This document shows, one piece after another, positions 1 through 11,797 of a DNA stretch of 64,000 nt. Location of the stretch: NCBI RefSeq assembly GCF_002221525.1, contig NZ_CP011028.1, positions 3,571,501 through 3,635,500 of the forward strand, written 5' to 3'. Made by a program: the position numbers and the translations under genes. The notes under the pieces are model-generated. The model was not told the DNA's origin. It saw nothing but the letters and a program-made list of their open reading frames with translations, and did not search any database. The stretch comes from Pseudoalteromonas espejiana DSM 9414. Lineage in GTDB: Bacteria; Pseudomonadota; Gammaproteobacteria; Enterobacterales; Alteromonadaceae. Position 1 is the stretch's first letter, and every line of letters starts with the position of its first letter.

Positions 1-1
1 G

Positions 2-664
2 GTTGCAGCAAAGTACGATGTAATGAACGATTTAATGTCTTTTGGTGTACATCGTTTATGGAAACGTCAAACCATCGCCAGTTCTGGCGTGCGCAAAGGC
101 CACCATGTACTTGATTTAGCCGGTGGTACTGGCGATTTAACCGCAAAATTTAGTCAATTAGTGGGCGAAACAGGCCAAGTTGTACTGGGTGACATTAACT
201 CATCAATGCTAAAAGTTGGCCGCGAAAAACTGCATAACTTAGGTTTAGTTGGCAATATTGACTACGTACAAATGAACGCCGAAATGCTGCCATTTCCAGA
301 TAACAGCTTTGATGTGATCACCATTGCCTTTGGTTTACGTAATGTAACCGATAAAGACAAAGCATTGCGTTCAATGTACCGTATTTTAAAGCCAGGCGGG
401 CGCTTATTAGTATTAGAGTTTTCTAAGCCTGAGCACGACATTCTTAGTAAAGCTTACGACTTTTACTCGTTTAACCTACTACCGACTATGGGTAAACTGG
501 TTGCAAACGACAGCGAATCGTACCAATACTTGGCTGAATCAATCCGCATGCACCCAGATCAAGACACATTAAAAGCCATGATGGAAGAGGCGGGGTTTGA
601 ACAAACAACATACCAAAACCTAACCGGTGGTATTGTTGCATTGCACCGCGGTTTTAAATATTAA
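2..664 (+). CDS. ubiE: UbiE, C-methyltransferase (5' end cut by window)
   Basis: SAM-dependent methyltransferase that C-methylates the benzoquinol ring in ubiquinone (and menaquinone) synthesis. The window holds about the last 220 residues; the reading frame is open from base 2, so the start lies upstream. Visible family signatures are [15 protein letters not shown] near the left edge, the SAM-binding [20 protein letters not shown], and [15 protein letters not shown], ending in the usual [11 protein letters not shown]. It is followed after 11 bases by ubiJ and then ubiB, the standard gammaproteobacterial ubiquinone operon. The UbiE call is secure; only the 5' portion is unseen. Confidence 0.96.
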   Translation, partial: VAAKYDVMNDLMSFGVHRLWKRQTIASSGVRKGHHVLDLAGGTGDLTAKFSQLVGETGQVVLGDINSSMLKVGREKLHNLGLVGNIDYVQMNAEMLPFPDNSFDVITIAFGLRNVTDKDKALRSMYRILKPGGRLLVLEFSKPEHDILSKAYDFYSFNLLPTMGKLVANDSESYQYLAESIRMHPDQDTLKAMMEEAGFEQTTYQNLTGGIVALHRGFKY

Positions 665-675
665 AGGTGGCAGTA

Positions 676-1350
676 ATGGCGTTTGAGCAAAAAGACGAGC
701 CAGTAACGACAAAGACGCTCGACTCACAGTTTTTTATGTTACCTAATTTTGTACTTTCGCTGATAGAGCGAGTGCTAAATAAGGTTTTACAACTCGACGC
801 CTCTTTAATTAATTCGCTTTGCGGCGTAGCGCACAAACCACTAAAAGTTGAGATACGTGACTGGCAACAACACATTATTTTAACTTTTGATGGTAAATTA
901 CTGCACCTTTACAGTGCCAGCAAAGAAGATGCGGCTGACTGCATGATAAGTGCAGATATTAATACGCTTATGGCACTGAAAGACCCAGCCATGCTTACCC
1001 AACTTATTCGCCAAGATAAGCTCGACCTTCAAGGCGATTTAAATATTGCCCAAACATATAGTGGTGCGTTTTCGGGCCTAGATATTGACTGGCCAGAACA
1101 GCTTTCTCACTATATTGGCGACACCCCTGCGCAACAGCTTTATATTCAATTAAAAAGCTTACAAGCAAAAGAATTAAAAGCGCGTAAGCAATTAAGTACT
1201 ACGCTAACCAGCTTATGCCAAGACGAGCTGGCAATAACTATTCACCCATTAGAGCTTGAACAATTCAAACAACAAAATAGAGCACTAAAAGGGCATGTTG
1301 CTGCTTTAGAGCAACGCATTAACGCATTACTCAACACTCACAACCAATAG
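676..1350 (+). CDS. ubiJ: UbiJ, SCP2-domain ubiquinone assembly factor
   Basis: Accessory protein of aerobic ubiquinone synthesis; the family carries an N-terminal SCP2 lipid-binding domain and helps organise the soluble Ubi complex. The SCP2-like part spans roughly residues 35-130 and the C-terminus is a predicted helix rich in Leu, Gln and Glu (ALKGHVAALEQRINALL). A GTG at 667 is in frame, but ATG 676 is preferred because AAAGGTGG at 664-671 sits at a good distance from it and would overlap the GTG. Identification leans on position between ubiE and ubiB as well as on the SCP2 character. Confidence 0.87.
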   Translation: MAFEQKDEPVTTKTLDSQFFMLPNFVLSLIERVLNKVLQLDASLINSLCGVAHKPLKVEIRDWQQHIILTFDGKLLHLYSASKEDAADCMISADINTLMALKDPAMLTQLIRQDKLDLQGDLNIAQTYSGAFSGLDIDWPEQLSHYIGDTPAQQLYIQLKSLQAKELKARKQLSTTLTSLCQDELAITIHPLELEQFKQQNRALKGHVAALEQRINALLNTHNQ

Positions 1351-1366
1351 CCGCTAAGGATTTTTT

Positions 1367-2971
1367 GTGTCGACTGCTCGATTGTATTACATCACTAAAA
1401 CATTACTTAGTTACGGATTAGATGAGTTAATCCCTAAACAAAAAATTCCGTGGTTTGCCAAAATAGCGCGCGGCAGCTTATTTTGGCTGCGTAACCAGCA
1501 TAAAAATAAGCCTGCGGGTTTACGCCTGCGTTTAGCATTGCAAGAACTTGGCCCAGTGTGGATTAAGTTTGGCCAGATGCTCTCTACCCGAAGAGACCTG
1601 CTCCCTCACGATATAGCACTTGAACTTGCGTTTTTACAAGATCAAGTAGAGCCCTTTGAAGGTGAGCTTGCCCAGCAAATAATTGAAAAAGCGCTCGAAA
1701 TTAGCGACATAAGCCAACTGTTTAGTGAATTTTCACAAACGCCATTGGCGTCGGCTTCTATTGCACAAGTGCACACAGCAAAACTGCTTGATGCGCAAAA
1801 CAATGAACAAGACGTAGTTATAAAAGTAATTCGTCCAAATATTAAAACGCAAATCAATGCCGATTTAGCGCTTATGGAAAAGCTCGCGAAAGTACTTGCC
1901 AATGTACACAGCGAAGCCAAAAGATTACGCCCTGTAGAAGTGGTAAAAGAGTATAAAAAAACCCTGTTAGATGAGCTTGATTTAATGCGCGAAGGCGCAA
2001 ACGGCATTCAGCTTAAGCGCAATTTTGAAGGGTCTGACTCTTTATATATACCCGCAGTGTATAGCGACTACAGCCGCAGTAATGTATTGGTAATGGAGCG
2101 TATTTACGGGATCCCAGTCTCGGATACTGAGTCGTTAATAGCGCAAAACACCAATATGAAGTTATTGGCTGAGCGTGGGGTAGAAGTCTTTTTCACCCAA
2201 GTATTTAGAGACAGTTTTTTTCATGCAGACATGCACCCCGGGAATATTTTTGTATCGCGCGAGCATCCAGAAAACCCACAATACATAGGCATAGATTGCG
2301 GCATTGTTGGCACTTTAAATAAAGAAGATAAACGCTACCTTGCTGAAAACTTTATTGCTTTTTTTAATCGTGATTATCGCCAAGTAGCTCAGCTTCATGT
2401 TGACTCGGGCTGGGTACCACCCGATACCAGCATTGAAGAGTTTGAATTTGCCATTCGCACTGTGTGTGAACCTATATTTAATAAACCCTTGGCTGAAATA
2501 TCATTTGGGCATGTACTCGTTAATTTATTTAACACCGCACGCCGCTTTAATATGCAGGTACAGCCGCAATTAGTCTTATTACAAAAAACGTTATTATATG
2601 TTGAAGGCCTTGGCCGACAGCTATACCCGCAACTGGATTTATGGAAAACAGCTAAACCATTTTTAGAAGAATGGGTAAAACAGCAAGTTGGCCCGTTATC
2701 AGTAATGAAACAAATGTATGCTAACTTGCCATTTTGGGCTGAAAAAATGCCAGAACTACCTGATTTAATTTATCAAAATTTAAAGCGTAGTCCGCAAGTA
2801 AAGCATTCGCAGCCTAATAAAGTGTCACATAAAGCATTAGTGCTTAGCCTTTTTGGTAGCGCTACACTTATTGTTTCAGCGCTATGTTATCTGCAGCACG
2901 ACTACGTCGCGTCGGGTGTGGTAATAGCAGCTTCGGCAATTAGTTTTATAGCGGCGTGGCGCAACACATAA
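1367..2971 (+). CDS. ubiB: UbiB, atypical kinase/ATPase of ubiquinone synthesis
   Basis: Member of the ABC1/ADCK/UbiB atypical kinase family, needed for ubiquinone synthesis and thought to act as a membrane-bound ATPase that helps extract lipid intermediates. Family marks: the KxGQ motif ([11 protein letters not shown]), an alanine-rich nucleotide loop ([11 protein letters not shown]), the lysine strand VVIKVIRPN, the catalytic [13 protein letters not shown] and the DCGIVG metal motif. Two hydrophobic segments at the C-terminus (about residues 485-530) are the usual membrane anchor. Starts with GTG preceded by AAGGA. Length (534 residues) is normal. Confidence 0.95.
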   Translation: MSTARLYYITKTLLSYGLDELIPKQKIPWFAKIARGSLFWLRNQHKNKPAGLRLRLALQELGPVWIKFGQMLSTRRDLLPHDIALELAFLQDQVEPFEGELAQQIIEKALEISDISQLFSEFSQTPLASASIAQVHTAKLLDAQNNEQDVVIKVIRPNIKTQINADLALMEKLAKVLANVHSEAKRLRPVEVVKEYKKTLLDELDLMREGANGIQLKRNFEGSDSLYIPAVYSDYSRSNVLVMERIYGIPVSDTESLIAQNTNMKLLAERGVEVFFTQVFRDSFFHADMHPGNIFVSREHPENPQYIGIDCGIVGTLNKEDKRYLAENFIAFFNRDYRQVAQLHVDSGWVPPDTSIEEFEFAIRTVCEPIFNKPLAEISFGHVLVNLFNTARRFNMQVQPQLVLLQKTLLYVEGLGRQLYPQLDLWKTAKPFLEEWVKQQVGPLSVMKQMYANLPFWAEKMPELPDLIYQNLKRSPQVKHSQPNKVSHKALVLSLFGSATLIVSALCYLQHDYVASGVVIAASAISFIAAWRNT

Positions 2972-3050
2972 ACTAAGTGCTATTTATGCCACAGGGCGTA
3001 TAATTAGTACTTAAAATAAACATTTAAGCATTTATAAGTTGGAGATAACC

Positions 3051-3305
3051 ATGGGTCTTGGTGGCATTAGCATTTGGCAATTATTAATTGTTTTAGCAAT
3101 TATCGTACTTCTTTTTGGCACTAAAAAACTACGCGGTATGGGCGGAGACTTAGGCGGCGCAGTAAAAGGCTTTAAAAAAGCAATGTCTGATGATCAAAAT
3201 AAAGACTCGGACAGCGAAAAAGCAGAGCAGATCCAAGAATCCCAAAAAGCCACCCCAACAGATACGCAAAGTACTGAAAAAACCAAAGACGATACTAAGG
3301 TTTAA
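3051..3305 (+). CDS. tatA: TatA, twin-arginine translocase pore subunit
   Basis: Forms the oligomeric conduit of the twin-arginine translocation system for folded proteins. One N-terminal transmembrane helix ([18 protein letters not shown]) is followed by the hinge and amphipathic helix ([25 protein letters not shown]) and a charged, disordered tail. ATG 3051 (MGLGGISIW) is chosen over an in-frame TTG at 3039 because GGAG at 3041-3044 is well spaced for it and the TatA N-terminus is normally this short. First gene of tatABC; about 80 bases separate it from ubiB and probably hold its own promoter. Confidence 0.95.
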   Translation: MGLGGISIWQLLIVLAIIVLLFGTKKLRGMGGDLGGAVKGFKKAMSDDQNKDSDSEKAEQIQESQKATPTDTQSTEKTKDDTKV

Positions 3306-3310
3306 CGAGT

Positions 3311-3640
3311 ATGGGAATGTGGGAGCTTGTTATAGTTTTTATCGTAGGCTTAGTTGTTCTTGGCCCTGAGCGATTACCAGTAGCTATTCGTACCGTAATG
3401 CGCTGGGTAAAAACGGTAAAGTCGATGGCTGATTCGGTCAAGGCAGAAGTAAGTGAAGAGCTACGTATTCATGAACTGCACGAAAACCTTAAAAAAGCAG
3501 AGCAACAAGAACTCAAAGATTTAAGCCCCGAGCTACAGCAATCGGTAGACGAGCTGCAAAAGGCAGCTCAGTCGGTTACCCATAGCTATAAAACCCCCTC
3601 AAGCATACCAGCTAACGAACAACCTGATGAAAAAAAGTGA
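3311..3640 (+). CDS. tatB: TatB, twin-arginine translocase receptor subunit
   Basis: Works with TatC as the receptor for twin-arginine signal peptides. The N-terminal membrane helix carries the family hallmark GLVVLGPERLPVAIR, followed by a long charged amphipathic and coiled region. The N-terminus reads MGMWELVIVF, slightly shorter than the common MFDIGF-EL form. It begins six bases after tatA stops, in the fixed tatA-tatB-tatC order. Confidence 0.94.
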   Translation: MGMWELVIVFIVGLVVLGPERLPVAIRTVMRWVKTVKSMADSVKAEVSEELRIHELHENLKKAEQQELKDLSPELQQSVDELQKAAQSVTHSYKTPSSIPANEQPDEKK

Positions 3641-3688
3641 AATTAATTCCTCTATTTGTGGTCAACTTATCACATGGTATAAAAAATA

Positions 3689-4429
3689 ATGACTGAGCAA
3701 GCTAAATCAGGGTTTGTGGCTCACTTAATTGAGCTTCGCGATCGGCTTATTAAAGCGCTTTTAAGCATTTTCGTAATATTTATTGGCTTAGTGTATTTTG
3801 CTAATGATATATATGAGTTTGTAGCAGCACCTTTAGTGGCACACTTACCAAGTACAGCGACTATGATTGCCACAGATGTCACTGCGCCCTTTTTTGCACC
3901 CTTTAAATTAACGCTGTTTATTGCTTTATTTGGCGCTATTCCGTGGATATTGCACCAAATTTGGGGATTTATAGCGCCTGGTTTATACCAACATGAAAAA
4001 CGCATGCTAATGCCAATTTTGGCTTCAAGCATTTTATTGTTTTATGGTGGCATTGCCTTTTGTTACTTTGTAGTACTGCCTATTATATTGGGTTTTTTTA
4101 CCAGTGTAGGGCCACAAATGATGACCCTAGCGCCGGATATTAGTAGCTACTTAGGGTTTGTACTTAAGCTATTTTTTGCTTTTGGTGTGGCGTTTGAAAT
4201 TCCCGTAGCCATAATGCTGCTATGTTGGAGTGGTGCAACAACTACACAAAGTTTAAAAGAAAAGCGCCCATATATTGTGGTTGGTGTATTTGTAGTGGCT
4301 ATGTTTTTAACGCCACCGGATGTGCTATCACAAACATTATTAGCATTTCCTATGCTGCTTTTATTTGAGCTAGGTTTAATTTTAGCGAGATTTTATAGCG
4401 CTAAAGAACAACAGGAATCTGAGGAATAA
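3689..4429 (+). CDS. tatC: TatC, twin-arginine translocase core subunit
   Basis: Polytopic (six-helix) inner membrane protein that binds the twin-arginine signal peptide. The N-terminal cytoplasmic HLIELRDRLIK and the first cytoplasmic loop QIWGFIAPGLYQHEKR, which contains the conserved glutamate used in signal recognition, are both present. Hydrophobic stretches at about residues 18-40, 70-95, 110-140, 155-180, 195-210 and 215-232 fit six helices. It ends one base before the next gene. Confidence 0.96.
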   Translation: MTEQAKSGFVAHLIELRDRLIKALLSIFVIFIGLVYFANDIYEFVAAPLVAHLPSTATMIATDVTAPFFAPFKLTLFIALFGAIPWILHQIWGFIAPGLYQHEKRMLMPILASSILLFYGGIAFCYFVVLPIILGFFTSVGPQMMTLAPDISSYLGFVLKLFFAFGVAFEIPVAIMLLCWSGATTTQSLKEKRPYIVVGVFVVAMFLTPPDVLSQTLLAFPMLLLFELGLILARFYSAKEQQESEE

Positions 4430-4430
4430 A

Positions 4431-4961
4431 ATGAAAAAACAACTACTCTCACTACTGGTTTTACTAAGCGCTCCTACTGTTACAGCGCAAGAAATTAACG
4501 TTCAAGCATTACAAGCATGTAGCTTTATTGAAAACGATTTTAACCGTTTACTTTGTTATGACAACACAGTTGCAGGCAAGCCACTGACAAAGCCAACTGA
4601 GAAAAAAACACTTACACCGCCAAAAGCGGTGACTAATGTTACGCCTAACGTAAGTGCCCCAGTTGCAGCTGTAACCGCTACGGCTCCAGCAGCTAAAGGC
4701 GATGACTTTGGCTTAGAGCATAAAGAAATTACCAAAGATAAAGACGAAAACATTACAGCCCTAGTATCGTCAGTTAAAAAAGCGCCGTATGGCGAGCTTA
4801 TTATTAGCCTTGATAACGACCAGCAATGGCGCCAAATTGGCTCAGATAGCTTAAAATTAAAAGAGTCTGATACTGTTGTTATTAGTCGTGGTGTATTTAA
4901 CTCTTTTTTACTGCGTAAAGAAGGGCAAAACCGCTCGATTCGTGTGAAGCGCACTCAGTAA
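4431..4961 (+). CDS. Exported protein with C-x(n)-RLLCYD motif, unknown function
   Basis: Begins with a signal peptide (MKKQLLSLLVLLSAPTVTAQ) and so is probably periplasmic. After it comes LQACSFIENDFNRLLCYDNT, a two-cysteine motif (C-x-x-I-x(6)-RL-x-CYD) seen in several exported proteobacterial families, including T6SS-associated VasI-like proteins. A Pro/Thr/Ala-rich linker (about residues 45-85) leads to a compact C-terminal domain (about 95-176) with QQWRQI and SDTVVISRGVFNSFLL. It sits between tatC and tatD, touching both, so it is cotranscribed with the Tat genes. Function not recognised; the two cysteines could form a disulfide. Confidence 0.85.
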   Translation: MKKQLLSLLVLLSAPTVTAQEINVQALQACSFIENDFNRLLCYDNTVAGKPLTKPTEKKTLTPPKAVTNVTPNVSAPVAAVTATAPAAKGDDFGLEHKEITKDKDENITALVSSVKKAPYGELIISLDNDQQWRQIGSDSLKLKESDTVVISRGVFNSFLLRKEGQNRSIRVKRTQ

Positions 4962-5742
4962 TGACTGATTTGATTGATGCCGGCGTTAACTTAACCAATC
5001 ACCAATTTGAAGGTGAGCATCAAGCTGTAATTGCCCGCGCAAATGCCGCGGGCGTTAAAGCTATGTTACTTATTGGTTGTGATATTCCCAGCAGCCAACA
5101 ATCCTTAGAATTAGCAACTCGCTTTGATCAGTATTCAACTGCTGGCGTGCACCCGCATGATGCGAAAGACGCAACCGAGCAACTTGAATCAACCTTAACG
5201 GAGCTTGCGCAAAACAGTGCCGTGGTTGCCATTGGTGAATGCGGTCTTGATTATAACCGTGACTTTTCGCCACGTGATATTCAGCGCAGCGTATTAAGGC
5301 GCCAACTTGCACTCGCTGAAAAATTAAATTTACCAGTCTATTTGCACGAACGCGATGCAAGTGACGACATGCTAAGTATTTTAAAAGAGTTTAAAGTACG
5401 TGGTGTTTTGCACTGCTTTACAGGCAATAAGCAAGCACTTAAAAATTACCTAAACTTAGGCCTTTATATTGGTATTACGGGCTGGGTATGTGACGAACGC
5501 CGTGGTAAAGAGCTTCAAGCATTAGTGCCAAGCATACCGCTTGAGCGCCTATTAATTGAAACAGACGCACCATTTTTAATTCCTCGTACTATTACACCTA
5601 AACCTAAATCACGTAAAAACGAACCCGCTAACCTTAGTTATGTATGTGCCACTTTAGCCAAGCTTTATAACGTAGATGAAAACTTGGTTGCTAAACACAG
5701 CACCGAAAACTTTTACAGTTTATTTGATATAGCAGGTCGTTA

Positions 5743-5743
<1 letters not shown>
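4961..5743 (+). CDS. tatD: TatD, metal-dependent DNase
   Basis: TIM-barrel metal-dependent nuclease of the TatD family; it is not needed for Tat export but is often encoded beside tatABC and has been linked to DNA repair and degradation. Motifs: IDAGVNL at the N-terminus, VAIGECGLDYNRD, LPVYLHERDA, GVLHCFTG and RLLIETDAPFLIPR, which supply the metal ligands and active site. Its 260 residues match the Escherichia coli protein. ATG overlaps the previous stop by one base, and its own stop overlaps the next start by one base. Confidence 0.94.
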
Positions 5744-8615
<2,872 letters not shown>

Positions 8616-8625
8616 GCTTGTTATC

Positions 8626-8653
8626 AAAGGCGGTACGCCGCCTTAATTTTTTT
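8626..8653 (+). terminator. Rho-independent terminator after hemB
   Basis: AAGGCGG (8627-8633) pairs with CCGCCTT (8638-8644) around a TACG tetraloop, followed by AA and seven T. It closes the transcription unit that ends with hemB. Confidence 0.9.
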
Positions 8654-8745
8654 ACATTCATTAACATAATTGTATTCTTTTTGTCATTTAGATTGCCTAA
8701 ACTGGTGTCCCATTTTGGGATTTAAATACACGGGAATAATAAAAA

Positions 8746-11469
8746 ATGTTAAAAACTAAAATAACGCCACTGGCGCTTGTACTAGCAAGTCTCAGTGCAC
8801 CAGCCTCCGCCGATCTAATCATTTCTGAATACATTGAAGGAAGCAGCAACAATAAAGCAATTGAGCTTTATAATAACGCAGACACTGAACTTTCTCTTGA
8901 GGGTTATACACTTAGCTTGTATTCAAATGGTAAAAGTGAAGTTGGCAGCTTTTTCGACTTTACTGGAACGCTTGCAGCAAAATCCACTATTGTAATTGTA
9001 AATCCAAGCTCATCAGATGATTTAAAAGCCAAAGCTGATTTTGAAAACAGTGTTACTGGATTCAATGGTGACGATACGCTAATACTGACTAAAAATAACA
9101 ACATTGTGGATAGTTTTGGTCAATTCGAAGTACAAGAAACGTGGGAAGGCGGTGATGTTTCAGCAAAAAATCAAACTCTTCGCCGCAAAGACTCTATAAC
9201 CAGTGGCCGTACAGATGCAGCAGCAGCTTTTGACCCGAGCGTAGAGTGGGTTAACTTTGATATAGACACCTTTGACGGCTTAGGCTCTCACGCTGGCGAC
9301 GGTGGTACGGCTCCTGCGCCAGATCCTGAACCAGAACCGCTAGAACCGCTTGTATGTGGCGCAGATAAAACGCTTATTAGCGCTGTACAAGGCGCAGGCG
9401 ATGCAAGCCCATTAGTGGATACTGTTGTTGAAATTGAAGGCATTGTAACCGCTGATTTTCAAGGTGAAGATGGCTTAGATGGTTTCTTTGTTACCTCATT
9501 AGCAGCAGATGTAGATAGCGACCCGATGACCTCTGAGGGTCTATTTGTATACTTTACCGATACCAATGTAAATGTAGGTGACCACGTACGCGTACAAGGT
9601 ACAGTTGATGAATACTACGACTCAACACAATTAGCAGGTGTAACACAAATTGCAGTATGTGGTACTGACGAAGTCGCCTCTGCAACTACAATAAGCTTAC
9701 CTTTAGACAGCCAAGCTGACCTAGAAGCATACGAAGGTATGCTCGTAAGCCTAGATCAAACATTGGTTGTTACTAACAATTACGGTTTAGGTCGTTATGG
9801 CGAAGTAGAACTTGCCACTGAGCGTTTGTATCAAGGTACTCAAGTTGCGTTGCCAGGTGATGCAGCAAATGCTGTTGAAGCGGCTAACTTAACTAAAAAA
9901 ATCTTACTTGATGATGGCTCTACAGCGCAAAACTCAGATCCAACGGCTTACCCAGCTGCAGGTTTATCTGCAGAAAACACACTACGTACTGGTGATACTG
10001 TAAATGCAGTAACCGGCGTAGTTGCATACAGCTTTAGCACGTATCGCATTCACCCAACGGTTACACCACAGTTTATAGCAACCAATGCACGTGAAGATGC
10101 GCCAGAGCAAAGTGAAGAAGCCGATTTACGAATCGCTAGCTTTAACGTACTTAACTACTTTAATGGTGATGGCCAAGGCGGAGGTTTCCCAACTAGCCGC
10201 GGTGCTGACTCAGAAGAAGAGCTTGTTCGCCAAGAAGCTAAGCTTGTTAGCGCTATTAGCGCCATGCAGGCAGATGTTGTTGGCCTAATGGAAATTGAAA
10301 ACGATGGTTTTGGTGAATTTAGCGCTATTGCAAGTTTAGTAAATGCACTAAACGATGCAGATACTGCTAACAATTACGCTTATGTTGACTTTAATGTAAG
10401 CCAAATTGGTACCGATGCAATTACTACTGCCCTTATTTACCGCGCAGATAAAGTAGAAGAGGTAGGCACAGCGGCAATCACTACTGATTACCCATTTGAT
10501 TACAGCAACCGCGCCCCAATTGCGCAAAGCTTTAAATCACTTTCAACAGATGAAGTATTTACTGTGTCTGTGGCGCACCTTAAATCTAAAGGTAGCTGTG
10601 GCGATGACAATAACGACGACCTAGGTGATGGCCAAGGCTGTTGGAATGAAATTCGTACTGAGGCTGCGGATGCATTTACTAACTGGTTAGACAGTAAGCC
10701 TACAGGTGTAGATGACGCAGATATCATTCTCGTTGGCGATATGAACGCTTACGCAATGGAAGATCCAATCCGCAAGTTTGACGAAAAAGGCTATAAAAAC
10801 GTAGTAGCTGAAATCGATGGCGATACACTTAGCTACTCTTACAGCTTCTCTGGCCGTGCAGGTAGCCTTGACCACGCTTTAGCAACCGAGTCGTTACTGA
10901 GTAAAGTTGTTGCAGCAAATGATTGGCATATAAACGCCGATGAGCCAATTGTGCTTGATTACAACCTTGAGTATAAGAGCGAAGGTCATCAATCAACGCT
11001 TTACTCAGAAAGCGCATACCGCGCGTCAGATCACGACCCTGTTATTGTTGATATTAAATCTGAAGTGGTATTAAGCCATGAAGAACAAACACCTGTTATT
11101 GCACCTGATCAAATTTTTACAGTTGATGAAAACAGCGCGATCGGCACTGTAATTGGCACTTTAGATTTTAGTGACCCGAATGCTGATGAATCACCTGTAG
11201 TTAAATTTATTGTATCGGGTAACGACTCTGTATCAATTAATGAGCAAGGCCAGCTAATTGTTGCAAGCGATGTGGACTACGAATTTGAAAACCGTATTAC
11301 ACTCACTGTACAAGCAGAGGATAGTGTAGGTAACGTATCTGAAGCACAAACGGTTGTTGTTAGAGTTAACAACTTACGTGGTGACGACGATAACGATTCG
11401 GGTTCTCTACTTTGGTTGTCTTTATTACTAGCGCCATTATCTGTAATGCGCCGATTTAAGAAAAAGTAA
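8746..11469 (+). CDS. ExeM/NucH-type extracellular nuclease with C-terminal sorting tail
   Basis: Large secreted DNase of the ExeM/NucH family, probably used to digest extracellular DNA for nutrients or biofilm turnover. Order: signal peptide (about 1-22), lamin-tail domain (LIISEYIEGSSNNKAIELYN), an OB-fold region (about 200-330, from CGADKTLISAVQGAG), an endonuclease/exonuclease/phosphatase domain (about 460-770: RIASFNVLNYF, VGLMEIEND, VGDMNAY, SDHDPV), a cadherin-like domain (about 785-875), and a tail of acidic linker, SGSLLWLSLLLAPLS helix and MRRFKKK. That tail fits the GlyGly-CTERM sorting signal processed by rhombosortase, although the Gly-Gly itself reads Gly-Ser. It has its own promoter region and terminator. 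Confidence 0.92.
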   Translation: MLKTKITPLALVLASLSAPASADLIISEYIEGSSNNKAIELYNNADTELSLEGYTLSLYSNGKSEVGSFFDFTGTLAAKSTIVIVNPSSSDDLKAKADFENSVTGFNGDDTLILTKNNNIVDSFGQFEVQETWEGGDVSAKNQTLRRKDSITSGRTDAAAAFDPSVEWVNFDIDTFDGLGSHAGDGGTAPAPDPEPEPLEPLVCGADKTLISAVQGAGDASPLVDTVVEIEGIVTADFQGEDGLDGFFVTSLAADVDSDPMTSEGLFVYFTDTNVNVGDHVRVQGTVDEYYDSTQLAGVTQIAVCGTDEVASATTISLPLDSQADLEAYEGMLVSLDQTLVVTNNYGLGRYGEVELATERLYQGTQVALPGDAANAVEAANLTKKILLDDGSTAQNSDPTAYPAAGLSAENTLRTGDTVNAVTGVVAYSFSTYRIHPTVTPQFIATNAREDAPEQSEEADLRIASFNVLNYFNGDGQGGGFPTSRGADSEEELVRQEAKLVSAISAMQADVVGLMEIENDGFGEFSAIASLVNALNDADTANNYAYVDFNVSQIGTDAITTALIYRADKVEEVGTAAITTDYPFDYSNRAPIAQSFKSLSTDEVFTVSVAHLKSKGSCGDDNNDDLGDGQGCWNEIRTEAADAFTNWLDSKPTGVDDADIILVGDMNAYAMEDPIRKFDEKGYKNVVAEIDGDTLSYSYSFSGRAGSLDHALATESLLSKVVAANDWHINADEPIVLDYNLEYKSEGHQSTLYSESAYRASDHDPVIVDIKSEVVLSHEEQTPVIAPDQIFTVDENSAIGTVIGTLDFSDPNADESPVVKFIVSGNDSVSINEQGQLIVASDVDYEFENRITLTVQAEDSVGNVSEAQTVVVRVNNLRGDDDNDSGSLLWLSLLLAPLSVMRRFKKK

Positions 11470-11485
11470 GCAAACTTCCCATTTT

Positions 11486-11510
11486 AAAGCCGCTTTATGC
11501 GGCTTTTTTT
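11486..11510 (+). terminator. Rho-independent terminator after the exonuclease gene
   Basis: AAAGCCGC (11486-11493) pairs with GCGGCTTT (11499-11506), loop of five, then a T tract. The rest of the gap up to 11797 is AT-rich leader for opgG with no further gene that I can see. Confidence 0.9.
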
Positions 11511-11797
11511 ATATTTGTACAAATGTAATTCAGACAAGCTTCAGTAAACAACCCTTAATATCTCCCATACCATTTATTAACTATTCAAAAAATAAATCGC
11601 GCAACAACTACATAAAATGAGTACTTTTTACACACAAATTGCTGATAAAAACCTTTTTACTAGTTTTAGCCATTGAAATGTAAACAGTTTATTTACGGAT
11701 TAAAAGTTGCACAACAAACTTACCACGTTGTGGTGATAGTTAATTTAACAACCCTCTTAAGCGTAAAAATAAGTCGTGTTTTTATAAAGGAATGAAA

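Noticed and set aside
4556..4954. Long antisense frame opposite the tatC-tatD intervening gene
   Set aside because: Shadow frame with serine-rich nonsense composition and no start signal; the sense gene has a signal peptide and fits the operon.
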